From assembly GCA_001920085.1 (NCBI GenBank), contig MNJC01000071.1, forward strand, positions 1-36,744: DNA of 36,744 bases, written 5' to 3'. The position numbers and the translations under genes were made by a program. The DNA is from Actinobacteria bacterium 13_1_20CM_4_69_9 (GTDB lineage: Bacteria > Actinomycetota > Thermoleophilia > Gaiellales > Gaiellaceae). Below the pieces are notes generated by a model, which ran no database searches, was not told the origin of the DNA, and was given only the letters and a program-made list of their open reading frames with translations. The number at the start of each line of letters is the position of its first letter. Position 1 is the first letter of the stretch. Positions 14,055 through 21,787 of the stretch are shown here, in pieces.

Positions 14055-15305
14055 ATGGCCGAGGCCCTGGGCGGAACGCTCGTGCTCGGCGGCGGTTTCG
14101 CCGGCGGCTATGTCGCGCGTCTGCTCGGCAAGCGCGGCGCGACGATCGTGTCGCCCGAGAACTTCATGCTCTACACGCCGATGTTGCCGGAGGCGGCGTC
14201 GGGAACGCTCGAGCCGCGTCACGTGGTCGTGCCACTGCGCATGATGTGCCCCCACGCAGAGCTGCTGCTCGGTCGCGCGACGGAGCTCGACGCCGAGCGT
14301 CGGCGCGCGCAGGTCGAGACCGACGACGGCGTCGTCTCGTTGGACTACCAACACGTGGTCGTCGCGCTCGGCGCCATCTCGCGCACGCTGCCGATCCCGG
14401 GGCTCGCGGACCACGCGATCGGCTTCAAGACGCTCGCCGACGCGATCTTCCTCCGCAACCACGTCCTGCGGCGGCTGGAGGCAGCGGTGGCCGCGCAGAG
14501 CGAGGGACACCGGCGCCGGGAGCTGACGTTCCTCTTCGTCGGCGCCGGCTATGCGGGCGTCGAGGCACTCGCCGAGCTGTCCGACCTCGTCCGCGACGCG
14601 CTCCGCTATTACCCGACACTGCGCGACGAGCCGCAGCAGTGGGTGCTCGTCGACGCGGCGCCGAAGATCCTGCCCGAGATCCCCCGCAGCCTCGGCGACT
14701 ACGCCGCGCGCCAGCTCGCGGGCCGGGGCGTCGACATCCGCGTGAGCACGACGCTCGAATCGGTCGAAGCACACGCCGCGGTCCTCTCCGACGGCGACCG
14801 CATCCCGACGAACACCGTCGTGTGGACGGCAGGCGTCCGCGCGAACCCTATGAACGAGCGCTTCGGCCTCCCCCTCGACGAGCGTGGGCGGATCAAGGTC
14901 CAGCCGACCCTGCAGGTGGAAGGCCTGGAGAACGTCTGGGCGCTCGGCGACGGGGCGCGCGTGCCGAACCTCGCAACGCCCGGCGCCTTCGATCCGCCCA
15001 CGTCCCAGCACGCACTCCGACAGGCGCGGCGCCTGGCCAGGAACCTCGCCGGCGAGCGGAAGCCGTACCGCTATCGGATGCTCGGACAGGTCGCAACGCT
15101 CGGCCGCTACAAGGGGATCGCCCAGGTGCCCGGCGCATTGCTGCGCGGCTTCCCCGGCTGGTTCGTCACGCGGACGTATCACCTGTACCAGCTGCCGCTG
15201 CTCACGCGGAAGCTGCGCGTCGTCGCCGACTGGACGACCGCGCTCTTCTTCCGCCGCGACATCGCCGAGCTCGGCACGCTCGGACACCCGGAGCGACTTG
15301 AGTGA
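14055..15305 (+). CDS. Type II NADH dehydrogenase (NDH-2) family FAD oxidoreductase
   Basis: A 416-residue pyridine-nucleotide-disulfide oxidoreductase of the NDH-2/Ndh type, a peripheral membrane enzyme passing electrons from NADH to quinone without proton pumping. The first Rossmann motif binds FAD (LVLGGGFAGGYVARLLG). The second binds NADH (FLFVGAGYAGVEALAEL). The conserved WTAGVRAN and VWALGDGARVP segments follow. A C-terminal amphipathic region (LLRGFPGWFVTRTYHLYQLP) fits membrane association. The ATG at 14055 is 10 nt after the sigma-factor stop, so it may be in the same transcript. Its 3' end overlaps the next GNAT gene by 8 nt. Confidence 0.9.
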   Translation: MAEALGGTLVLGGGFAGGYVARLLGKRGATIVSPENFMLYTPMLPEAASGTLEPRHVVVPLRMMCPHAELLLGRATELDAERRRAQVETDDGVVSLDYQHVVVALGAISRTLPIPGLADHAIGFKTLADAIFLRNHVLRRLEAAVAAQSEGHRRRELTFLFVGAGYAGVEALAELSDLVRDALRYYPTLRDEPQQWVLVDAAPKILPEIPRSLGDYAARQLAGRGVDIRVSTTLESVEAHAAVLSDGDRIPTNTVVWTAGVRANPMNERFGLPLDERGRIKVQPTLQVEGLENVWALGDGARVPNLATPGAFDPPTSQHALRQARRLARNLAGERKPYRYRMLGQVATLGRYKGIAQVPGALLRGFPGWFVTRTYHLYQLPLLTRKLRVVADWTTALFFRRDIAELGTLGHPERLE

Positions 15306-15924
15306 CGTCGAGGCGCTCTGGGAGATCCGGCTGCGCACGCCGCGGCTGGAGCTCCGGCTGCCGACCGAGGGCGAGCTGGTCGAGCTCTACCGCGTCGCCG
15401 AAGGCGGGATCCATCCGCCGGAGGAAATGCCGTTTCTCGTGCCGTGGACCGACGATCTCCGCCTCGATGCGTTCCTCGCCTTTCACCGTGGCTGCTGGGA
15501 GGCATGGACACCCGAGCGGTGGTCTTTGAACCTCGTCGCGTTCTTCGAGGGCCGCCCGATCGGGACGCAGGGAATCGAGGCGGAGAACTTCACCGCGACC
15601 CGGACGGTGACGTCCGGGTCGTGGCTCGGCGCCGCGTTTCAACGTGCCGGGTTGGGCACGGAGCAGCGAGCGGCGATCCTCGAGCTCGCGTTCGTGGGTC
15701 TCGGGGCAAACACGGCGATCAGCGGCGCGCAGACCCACAACGTCAGCTCGCAGTGGGTCTCCGCGAAACTGGGTTACCGGCAGAGCGGCTCGCACACGGT
15801 GGCGCCGCGCGGCGAGCCCGTGGAGCACTACGACTACAGCCTTGAGCGCGGCGAGTGGCGCTGCCCTGTCGAGGTCGAGATCACGGGGCTCGAAACCGCG
15901 CTTCCGCTCTTCGGCGCGGCGTAG
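15298..15924 (+). CDS. GNAT family N-acetyltransferase (RimJ/RimL-like)
   Basis: A 208-residue acetyltransferase of the RimJ/RimL subgroup (TPRLELRLPTEGELVELYRV near the N-terminus). The acetyl-CoA binding loop is GAAFQRAGLGTEQRAAIL, and NVSSQWVSAKLGYRQSG marks the C-terminal helix and strand. The acceptor could be a protein N-terminus or a small amine; the sequence does not say. TTG 15298 is the start that begins the conserved region and overlaps the NDH-2 stop (TTGAGTGA). The GTG at 15302 is in another frame. A 36-nt gap separates it from the HD-GYP gene. Confidence 0.85.
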   Translation: MSDVEALWEIRLRTPRLELRLPTEGELVELYRVAEGGIHPPEEMPFLVPWTDDLRLDAFLAFHRGCWEAWTPERWSLNLVAFFEGRPIGTQGIEAENFTATRTVTSGSWLGAAFQRAGLGTEQRAAILELAFVGLGANTAISGAQTHNVSSQWVSAKLGYRQSGSHTVAPRGEPVEHYDYSLERGEWRCPVEVEITGLETALPLFGAA

Positions 15925-15960
15925 TTCTCACCCGTTCGGGGCAGGCACGGAGCCCGCTTC

Positions 15961-17427
15961 GTGCCGATTGTGTCTCTTATGCGGCTGCTTCTCCGCGAGC
16001 GGATCTTCCCGCTCGCCGTACTGCTGGGCATCGGTGGCGCCCTCCCCGTCGGGCTCCTGCTCGGCGTCGGCCACCACATGGTCATGTTCGGCATGGCCGT
16101 GCACTTCGTCGGCGTCGGCGTCAGCGCGCTTGCCGCGACCGCGGTCTCGCTCGCGCTGACGATCGTCGGCGTGCGACGCAACGACGGCCGCGTCGTCTTG
16201 ATCGGCACCGGCTTCACGGTGATGTCTGCGCTGCTCGCAATCCACGGGCTCGCGACCCCGGGCGTGATCATCGGCATGAACGGCGTGCTCGCGCTGACGG
16301 GCGCGGCAACGCTGCCCGCGGGCGCCGCCGTGCTCGCCCTGTCGGCCGCCCCGCCCCTGCGCCGGCCGCGCAGCATGGGCCCGCTCCTCGCACTGCAGGC
16401 CGTCTCGTTTCTCACCGTCTTCTTTCTCGGCTTCATCGGGCTGGCCGTGCCGGAGGTCGTCCCGAGCGTGCCGGCGCCCGGGAGCACGACGGCTTGGGTC
16501 GCGCTCGTCTTCGGCGCGGCGTTGTTCGCGGTCCTGCTCGTGCGCGCGCTCAAGACCTATCTGCTGACGCATCGCGGCGCCGACCTGGTCGTCGTGATCG
16601 GCATCGCCTGGCTGGCCGCCGCGCTGCCGCCCGCCCTGCTGATGAACTACATGCAGCTCGGCTGGTGGCTCGGCCATCTGTTCGAGCTGGTCGGAATCAT
16701 CTCCGTCGGCGTCGCCGTCGCTGTCGACCTCTTCCGAACAGCGCAGTCGCGGTCGCTCGTCGGCGATCTGCGCCCCGGCGACCTCGTGGCGCAAGAAGAA
16801 GCGTTCCTCGGCGCGCGCGTGCGCGCGCTCACCCGCCTCCTTGCGGAAAAGGACGAGTCGACGGAGGAGCACACGCGGCGCGTCGCGATGCGCGCGGTAC
16901 AGGTCGGCGAGGAGCTCGGCCTCGCGCCGGGACGCCTCCGCGACCTCGCGATCGGCGGGCTGCTCCACGACATCGGCAAGCTCTCCATCCCGGAGCGGAT
17001 CCTGAAGAAGCCGGGCGCGCTCGACGACGACGAGTTCGCGGCGATCAAGCTACACCCGGGTCGCGGCGTGAAGCTGCTGCGGGAGCTCGGCGGCTTCGGC
17101 CCTGCGATCCACGACCTCGTGCACAGCCACCACGAACGGCTCGACGGCACGGGCTATCCCTTGGGGTTGAGCGAAGGGGAGCTGAGCCTCGACATACGCA
17201 TCATGACGGTGTGCGACGTGTATGACGCGCTCGTCTCGCCGCGCGTCTACCGTGACGCGTGGTCGCACGAGGACGCGCTGGCGCTGCTGCACAAGGACAC
17301 GGGCACGGCGTTCGACGAGCGCTGCGTCGCGGCCCTCGAGCGCGTGCTGGCCCGCGAGGACGCGCAGGTTGTTCAGATGCCTAGCCGAGCGCTTTTAGTG
17401 CGTCCGTCAGCCGCTGCCGCGTCGTAA
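15961..17427 (+). CDS. Membrane HD-GYP domain protein
   Basis: A 488-residue protein with about seven transmembrane helices in residues 1-255 and a C-terminal cytoplasmic HD-GYP domain. HD-GYP proteins are usually cyclic-di-GMP phosphodiesterases. The metal and signature residues are present: EHTRRVA near residue 302, GGLLHDIGKLSIPERIL near 335, LHPGRGVKLL, and HHERLDGTGYPLG near 390. No PAS, GAF or receiver domain is fused, so the membrane part must be the sensor. Starts at GTG 15961 or ATG 15979 are both possible; either keeps the first helix. The last 47 nt overlap the convergent ligD gene, so the C-terminal tail (MPSRALLVRPSAAAAS) is read through the ligD 3' end. Confidence 0.9.
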   Translation: MPIVSLMRLLLRERIFPLAVLLGIGGALPVGLLLGVGHHMVMFGMAVHFVGVGVSALAATAVSLALTIVGVRRNDGRVVLIGTGFTVMSALLAIHGLATPGVIIGMNGVLALTGAATLPAGAAVLALSAAPPLRRPRSMGPLLALQAVSFLTVFFLGFIGLAVPEVVPSVPAPGSTTAWVALVFGAALFAVLLVRALKTYLLTHRGADLVVVIGIAWLAAALPPALLMNYMQLGWWLGHLFELVGIISVGVAVAVDLFRTAQSRSLVGDLRPGDLVAQEEAFLGARVRALTRLLAEKDESTEEHTRRVAMRAVQVGEELGLAPGRLRDLAIGGLLHDIGKLSIPERILKKPGALDDDEFAAIKLHPGRGVKLLRELGGFGPAIHDLVHSHHERLDGTGYPLGLSEGELSLDIRIMTVCDVYDALVSPRVYRDAWSHEDALALLHKDTGTAFDERCVAALERVLAREDAQVVQMPSRALLVRPSAAAAS

Positions 17428-19711
17428 GCACTCCCTCGAACAGGTCGCCGTGCTTGCGGATGCGCTCGCGTACGACCGGCATCGTGAACGAGAGCGGATC
17501 CAGGCCGTCGTTCACCTCGCTCCAGCGTAAGGGCGTCGACACCGGGGCCCCGGGACGCGGCCGCACCGAGTAGACCGAGGCGATCGTCTTGCCCTCCCCG
17601 TTCTGGTTCGAGTCGATCAGGACGCCGCGCCGCTTCGACTTCGTCCACTCGGTCGTCGCCAGTCCACGGTTCGTGCGTGCGATCGCGCCGGCGACGATCT
17701 CGGCGAACTGGCGCGTGTCGTCGTACGTGTAGCGCCGCTCGACCGGGACGAGGACGTGCATCCCCTCGGCGCTCGACGTCTTCGGATAGCCGACGAGCCC
17801 GAACGCGTCGAGCGCTTGCTTCACGAGCAGCGCCACCTGCACCGTCTCCCGGAAACCGACGTCCGGTGACGGGTCGAGGTCGAAGAGGACGAAGTCCGGA
17901 CGGTCGGGCTTGTCGACGCGCGAATACCACGCGTTCATGTCGATGCAGCCCATGTTGACCATCCAGAGCAGCGCGAGCTCGTCGTTGACGAGCGGGAAGT
18001 TCACCCACTTCCTCCTGCGCGGCGACTCGCGCGTCGAGACGAGCGCACGATACGTCGGGATCCAGTCAGGCATGTGCGAGGGCGCGTCCTTCTGGAAGAA
18101 GCGCCCCGCCTCGATCCCGTCCGGCCAGCGCACCATCGTGAACGGACGGTCGCGCAGATGCGGGAGCAGCACCGGCGCGACGGCGCGGTAGTACTCGAGC
18201 AGATCTCCCTTCGTGATGCCCTCGACCGGGAAGAAGACCTTGTCGAGGTTCGAGAGCTTCAACTCGCGCGAGCCCTTGACGATCCGGTCGGCGATCGCGA
18301 CCTCACGGCGCACCTCTTCCGCTGCCTTGTCCTCGCGAAGCCCCTTGTACGACGGGGCGCGCAGCCGGCCGTCGTGCGTCCATTCCGCGAACTCGACCTC
18401 ACAGACGAGCTTCGGCTCGACCCAGATCACATCGCTCTTGCGGACCTTGGGCATCTTCGGCACCTCGCGGAACGGCGACGTGTCGCGCCTGAGCGGACGC
18501 AGCTTGTCGAGCAGCTTGTCGATCTCCTTGCTGTTGAAGCCCGTGCCGACGTTGCCGACGTAGACGAGCTCGTCGCCCTCGTACACGCCGAGCACGAGCG
18601 AGCCGAAGCTGGACGCGCGCCGGCCGGTGCCCTTCGTGTAGCCGGCGATGACGAACTCCTGCTCGCCGTGCGTCTTGATCTTCAGCCAGTCGCGCGTGCG
18701 CTTGCCCTGCACGTACCGCGAGTCGAGGCGCTTGGCCATGATCCCCTCGAGGTGCTGCTCGGTGGCGGCCTGCAGCAGCGCGTTGCCGTCGTCGAACGTC
18801 TCGGACAGGCGCACCGTGCGGTTGCGCTTGTCGAGCAGCGACTCGAGGCGCTTGCGACGGTCGACGAGCGGTAGGTCGACGAGCGGCTCGCCCTCGATCT
18901 CGAGCACGTCGAAGACGTAGTAGACGATCGGCGTGCCGGACTTGCCCTGCTGCATCGCCGAAAAGCTCGAGCGGCCCGTGTCGTCGAGGGCGCAAACCTC
19001 ACCGTCGAGCACGCAGTCCGGCGTCTTGACCGCCTTCGCGATCTCCTTCGCCACGTGCTCGAAGCGCGCGGTGAGGTCGTTGCCGTTGCGACTCGTCAGC
19101 TCCGTCTCGCTCTGCGACACGGTCGCGATTGCGCGATAGCCGTCCCACTTGACCTCGAACTCCCACCCCGTCCCGCGCGGAACCTCGTCCGTGAGCGTCG
19201 CGAGCATCGGCAGGTACCGCTTTGTCGGCCGCCCCGCCGGCTTGGCGTCGTCCTTCTTCCTGAGCAGCAGCCAGTTCTTCTCGTCGCCGCTCAAGTGCGC
19301 CGGGATGAGCGCCCAGGTGCCGTCGAGCCGCTCGCCCTTCAGCCGCACGGTCAGACCGCCGTTCTTCTTCTCCTCCACGAGCTCGTACGTCCCGTGGTCC
19401 CAGATCTCGACCGTGCCGGCGCCGTACTGGCCCGCGGGGATCTCGCCCTCGAAGGTCGCGTAGTCGAGTGGATGGTCCTCGACGTGGACGGCCAGGGCCT
19501 GCTGACCGGGCTCGAGCGGAACGCCCTTCGGCACCGCCCAGCTCGCGAGCGCGCCGTTTCGCTCGAGGCGGAAGTCGTAGTGCAGGCGCCGGGCGTCGTG
19601 GCGCTGGACCACGAAGATGGGCGCCTTCGCCTCATCCTGCTTCGCCCCGAACGGCTCCGGTGTCTTCTTCGGATCCCGCTTGCGCCGATATTCGGAGAGC
19701 TTCTGGGCCAT
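17381..19711 (-). CDS. ligD: Non-homologous end-joining DNA ligase LigD (PE-LIG-POL)
   Basis: A 776-residue multidomain ATP-dependent ligase for bacterial double-strand-break end joining. Domain order: 3'-phosphoesterase at ~1-150 (HDARRLHYDFRLE, HVEDHPLDYATFEGEIP), ligase at ~165-460 with adenylation Lys188 in EVKWDGYR and EGIMAKR, and polymerase/primase at ~485-776 with the metal motif DLD at 611-613 (FVLFDLDPSPDVGF) and SAEGMHVLVPV. This order is like Pseudomonas LigD and unlike the POL-PE-LIG order of mycobacteria. The partner Ku is not encoded in the window. The ATG at 19711 is followed by the typical lysine-rich start. The 3' end overlaps the HD-GYP gene. Confidence 0.96.
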   Translation of the reverse strand: MAQKLSEYRRKRDPKKTPEPFGAKQDEAKAPIFVVQRHDARRLHYDFRLERNGALASWAVPKGVPLEPGQQALAVHVEDHPLDYATFEGEIPAGQYGAGTVEIWDHGTYELVEEKKNGGLTVRLKGERLDGTWALIPAHLSGDEKNWLLLRKKDDAKPAGRPTKRYLPMLATLTDEVPRGTGWEFEVKWDGYRAIATVSQSETELTSRNGNDLTARFEHVAKEIAKAVKTPDCVLDGEVCALDDTGRSSFSAMQQGKSGTPIVYYVFDVLEIEGEPLVDLPLVDRRKRLESLLDKRNRTVRLSETFDDGNALLQAATEQHLEGIMAKRLDSRYVQGKRTRDWLKIKTHGEQEFVIAGYTKGTGRRASSFGSLVLGVYEGDELVYVGNVGTGFNSKEIDKLLDKLRPLRRDTSPFREVPKMPKVRKSDVIWVEPKLVCEVEFAEWTHDGRLRAPSYKGLREDKAAEEVRREVAIADRIVKGSRELKLSNLDKVFFPVEGITKGDLLEYYRAVAPVLLPHLRDRPFTMVRWPDGIEAGRFFQKDAPSHMPDWIPTYRALVSTRESPRRRKWVNFPLVNDELALLWMVNMGCIDMNAWYSRVDKPDRPDFVLFDLDPSPDVGFRETVQVALLVKQALDAFGLVGYPKTSSAEGMHVLVPVERRYTYDDTRQFAEIVAGAIARTNRGLATTEWTKSKRRGVLIDSNQNGEGKTIASVYSVRPRPGAPVSTPLRWSEVNDGLDPLSFTMPVVRERIRKHGDLFEGVLTTRQRLTDALKALG

Positions 19712-19837
19712 CTCAGCAGAGCTTTGCCGATTACCGGCGGCCTGGGCGTTTCAACTCTCCGCCGATCGGCTAAGCGTTACTTCAAAGGAGGGCTGATGTC
19801 CTCCAAAAAGCTTCTCCACCCAGCGGGGGGGTCGACT

Positions 19838-19863
19838 CTTCGGGCCGGATTTCCGGCCCGAAG
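19838..19863. repeat. Perfect inverted repeat / strong hairpin
   Basis: CTTCGGGCCGGA at 19838-19849 is exactly complementary to TCCGGCCCGAAG at 19852-19863, giving an 11-bp stem with an ATTT loop. It begins about 120 nt past the accA stop on the minus strand. No T-run follows on either strand, so if it ends transcription it is not a standard Rho-independent terminator; a 3'-end stabiliser is equally likely. Confidence 0.6.
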
Positions 19864-19887
19864 TCGTTCCGGGGTCGGGGGAAAAGG

Positions 19888-19968
19888 CTGTGGATATTGT
19901 GGAGAGGTGTCACCTGTCCATGCTCCAAAACTACCGAAAGCTCCGCGAAGCTTCCGCACTATCCACAG
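19888..19968. repeat. Inverted pair of DnaA-box-like 9-mers
   Basis: CTGTGGATA at 19888-19896 and TATCCACAG at 19960-19968 are exact reverse complements 63 nt apart. Each matches 8 of 9 positions of the consensus DnaA box TTATCCACA. Weaker 7/9 matches lie at 19811-19819 (TTCTCCACC) and on the minus strand around 19897-19905 (CTCTCCACA). It could be a DnaA titration or regulatory site, or a coincidental inverted repeat. Confidence 0.45.
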
Positions 19969-19981
19969 GTCGGCCGTTGGC

Positions 19982-20914
19982 TCAGGCGTAAACGCCGAGG
20001 GAGCGAAACTTGGCTCGCCGCCTGCGCTTGAGGTCGTCCGCCGGCACCGATTCGAGCTCTTCGAGCGCTTCCTCCAGCGATTCCCCCAGCAGCTTGGCGG
20101 ACTGGTCCGGATCGGTGTGGGCGCCGCCCTCCGGCTCGGGCACAATGCCGTCGATCACGCCCAACTCGAGGCAGTGCACCGCGTCGGGCTTGAACGCCGC
20201 CGCCGCCTTCTTGGCCTCGGCCGCATCCCGCCAGAGAATCGCGGCGCAGCCCTCCGGCGAGATGACGGTGTAGATCGCGTTCTCCTGCATCAGCACCTTG
20301 TCGGCGAGCGCCGTGGCGATCGCCCCGCCCGACCCGCCTTCACCGATGACGCACGCCACCGTCGGCACGTCCAGCCTCGACATCAGCGCCTGCGCGCGCG
20401 CGATGGCGCCTCCCTGGCCGTGCTGCTCGGCGGCGACGCCCGGATACGCACCGGGAATGTCGACGAGGCTGACGAGCGGGAAGCGGTGGCGGTCCGCAAG
20501 CTCCATCAGGCGCATCGCCTTGCGGTAGCCCTCCGGGTACGCCATGCCGAAGTTGCGGTGCGTGCGCTCTTTGATGTCCCGGCCTTTCTGGTTCCCGAGC
20601 AGGGCGATCGTGCGACCGTTGAACTTGCCGAGCCCGACCACGAGCGCCGCGTCGTCGGCGCGGCCGCGATCACCGTGGAGCTCGACCCAGTCGTCGAGCA
20701 GCCGCTCGACGTAGTCGAGCGTGTACGGGCGATCCTGGTGCCGCGCGAGCTCGACGGAGCGCCAGATCTCCTCGTCCGTCGGCGCGGTCTGGATGCGGTC
20801 GAGCTGGCGCTGCAGCTTCTCTAGCTCGCCCGACAGGCGCACCCCGCCGAGCAGGTTGAGGCTGCGCAGCCGCGTCAGCCGGTCGCGGAGATGGAGCTCG
20901 TGGTCAGTCGCCAT
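19982..20914 (-). CDS. accA: Acetyl-CoA carboxylase carboxyltransferase subunit alpha
   Basis: AccA forms the carboxyltransferase of acetyl-CoA carboxylase with AccD, making malonyl-CoA for fatty-acid synthesis. The 310-residue protein has the family block LHGDRGRADDAALVVGLG, TALLGNQKGRD-like IALLGNQKGRDIKER, NFGMAYPEGYRKAMRLM, VDIPGAYPGVAAEQHGQ, IGEGGSGGAIA and YTVISPEGCAAILWRDA. Separate accA and accD of the E. coli type are unlike the fused carboxyltransferase chains of mycolic-acid actinobacteria. The ATG lies inside the 3' end of accD (11-nt overlap), so the subunits are probably co-translated. It is the last gene of the long fatty-acid operon. accB and accC are not in the window. Confidence 0.96.
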   Translation of the reverse strand: MATDHELHLRDRLTRLRSLNLLGGVRLSGELEKLQRQLDRIQTAPTDEEIWRSVELARHQDRPYTLDYVERLLDDWVELHGDRGRADDAALVVGLGKFNGRTIALLGNQKGRDIKERTHRNFGMAYPEGYRKAMRLMELADRHRFPLVSLVDIPGAYPGVAAEQHGQGGAIARAQALMSRLDVPTVACVIGEGGSGGAIATALADKVLMQENAIYTVISPEGCAAILWRDAAEAKKAAAAFKPDAVHCLELGVIDGIVPEPEGGAHTDPDQSAKLLGESLEEALEELESVPADDLKRRRRAKFRSLGVYA

Positions 20915-21749
20915 TGCGCGCGAAGAGGCGAAGGAGCCGGGACACGTACGGCTTGAGCTCGGGTCGCGGGACGATCGCGTCGATGTGGCCGAAGCGAAGG
21001 TTCTGCTCCGCGAGCCCGAAGTCCTCGGGGAGCTTCTCGCGCGTCGTCTGCTGAACGACGCGCGGGCCGGTGAAGGCCACCAGGGCGCCGGGCTCCGCGA
21101 CGATCACGTCGCCGAGGCTCGCGAAGCTCGCGAGCACGCCGGCGGTCGTCGGATGCGTCATAACGCTGATCAGCGCCTGGCCGGCGTCGTGGAGGTCCTC
21201 GACGGCGCAGACGGTCTTCGGCAACTGCATCAGCGACAGGATCCCTTCCTGCATCCGCGCCCCGCCCGACGCCGTGACCGACACGAGCGGAACGCCGCGC
21301 TCGGCCGCGCTGTCGCAGGCGCGCGAGAACTTCTCGCCGACGACGCTCCCCATCGAGCCGCCCATGAAGGAGAAATCCATGACGGCGAGCTCGCAGGACG
21401 TCCCCTCGATCGAGGCGTGGCCGATCACCATCGCCTCGCCGAGCCCGGTCTTCATCTCCGCTTCCGCAAGGCGCTCGGTGTACGGGCGCAGGTCGAAGAA
21501 TTGCAGCGGGTCTTCGGAGCGCAGCTCGGCCGCCTCCTCGACGAACGTCCCCTGGTCCACGAGCGATGCGACTCGCGCGCGCGCGCGCATCGGGAAGTGG
21601 TGGCCGCAGTGCGGACAGACCCAGAGCGCCGCCTCGAGCTCGTCGTCCCGGTAGTGCGACTGGCACTCGGGGCACGTGTTCGGATGTTGTTTGCCCGGCG
21701 GCTCTGGGACGTTCCGGTGCTCGATGGAGACGTCGATCCGGGAAGACAT
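20904..21749 (-). CDS. accD: Acetyl-CoA carboxylase carboxyltransferase subunit beta
   Basis: A 281-residue AccD. The N-terminal zinc ribbon is intact: CPECQ and CPHCG separated by 16 residues. The crotonase-like carboxyltransferase core shows MDFSFMGGSMGSVVGEKF, TASGGARMQEG, VMTHPTTAGVLASFASLGD, EPGALVAFTGPRVV and HIDAIVPR. It works with AccA. The ATG 21749 is preceded by a TANNNT hexamer, so although it lies 38 nt behind the arginase-like gene in the same direction, it may also have its own promoter. The stop overlaps the accA start. Confidence 0.96.
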   Translation of the reverse strand: MSSRIDVSIEHRNVPEPPGKQHPNTCPECQSHYRDDELEAALWVCPHCGHHFPMRARARVASLVDQGTFVEEAAELRSEDPLQFFDLRPYTERLAEAEMKTGLGEAMVIGHASIEGTSCELAVMDFSFMGGSMGSVVGEKFSRACDSAAERGVPLVSVTASGGARMQEGILSLMQLPKTVCAVEDLHDAGQALISVMTHPTTAGVLASFASLGDVIVAEPGALVAFTGPRVVQQTTREKLPEDFGLAEQNLRFGHIDAIVPRPELKPYVSRLLRLFARNGD

Positions 21750-21758
21750 GAACTGTCG

Positions 21759-21764
21759 AGTTTA
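21759..21764 (-). promoter_or_regulatory. Putative internal -10 element (TAAACT) for accDA
   Basis: On the minus strand TAAACT ends 9 nt before the accD ATG, inside a small CGAGT-CTAA-ACTCG inverted repeat. It may give accDA transcription independent of the upstream fab genes. No convincing -35 is seen. Confidence 0.35.
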
Positions 21765-21787
21765 GACTCGCCCCACCGCCGGCCCAG

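Larger units (their letters stand above)
19712..19981. other. 270-bp intergenic region, longest in the window
   Basis: Between accA and ligD, both on the minus strand. It contains an inverted pair of DnaA-box-like 9-mers, a near-perfect 12-bp-arm hairpin (19838-19863), and a small GGAGG/CCTCC inverted repeat (about 19787-19804). I see no tRNA, no recognised RNA family and no convincing promoter for ligD. The region must hold the acc operon end and the ligD promoter. Confidence 0.7.

Noticed and set aside
19838-19863. Intrinsic terminator of the acc operon
   Set aside because: The stem is strong but no T-tract follows on the minus strand; it is kept as a hairpin only.
19796-20824. ATG at 19796 with a strong AAAGGAGG upstream, opening a long plus-strand frame into accA antisense
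   Set aside because: The Shine-Dalgarno is good, but the encoded protein has no recognisable motif, is low-complexity Arg/Ala-rich and runs antisense through accA. A short leader peptide cannot be excluded, but there is no stop before accA to define one.
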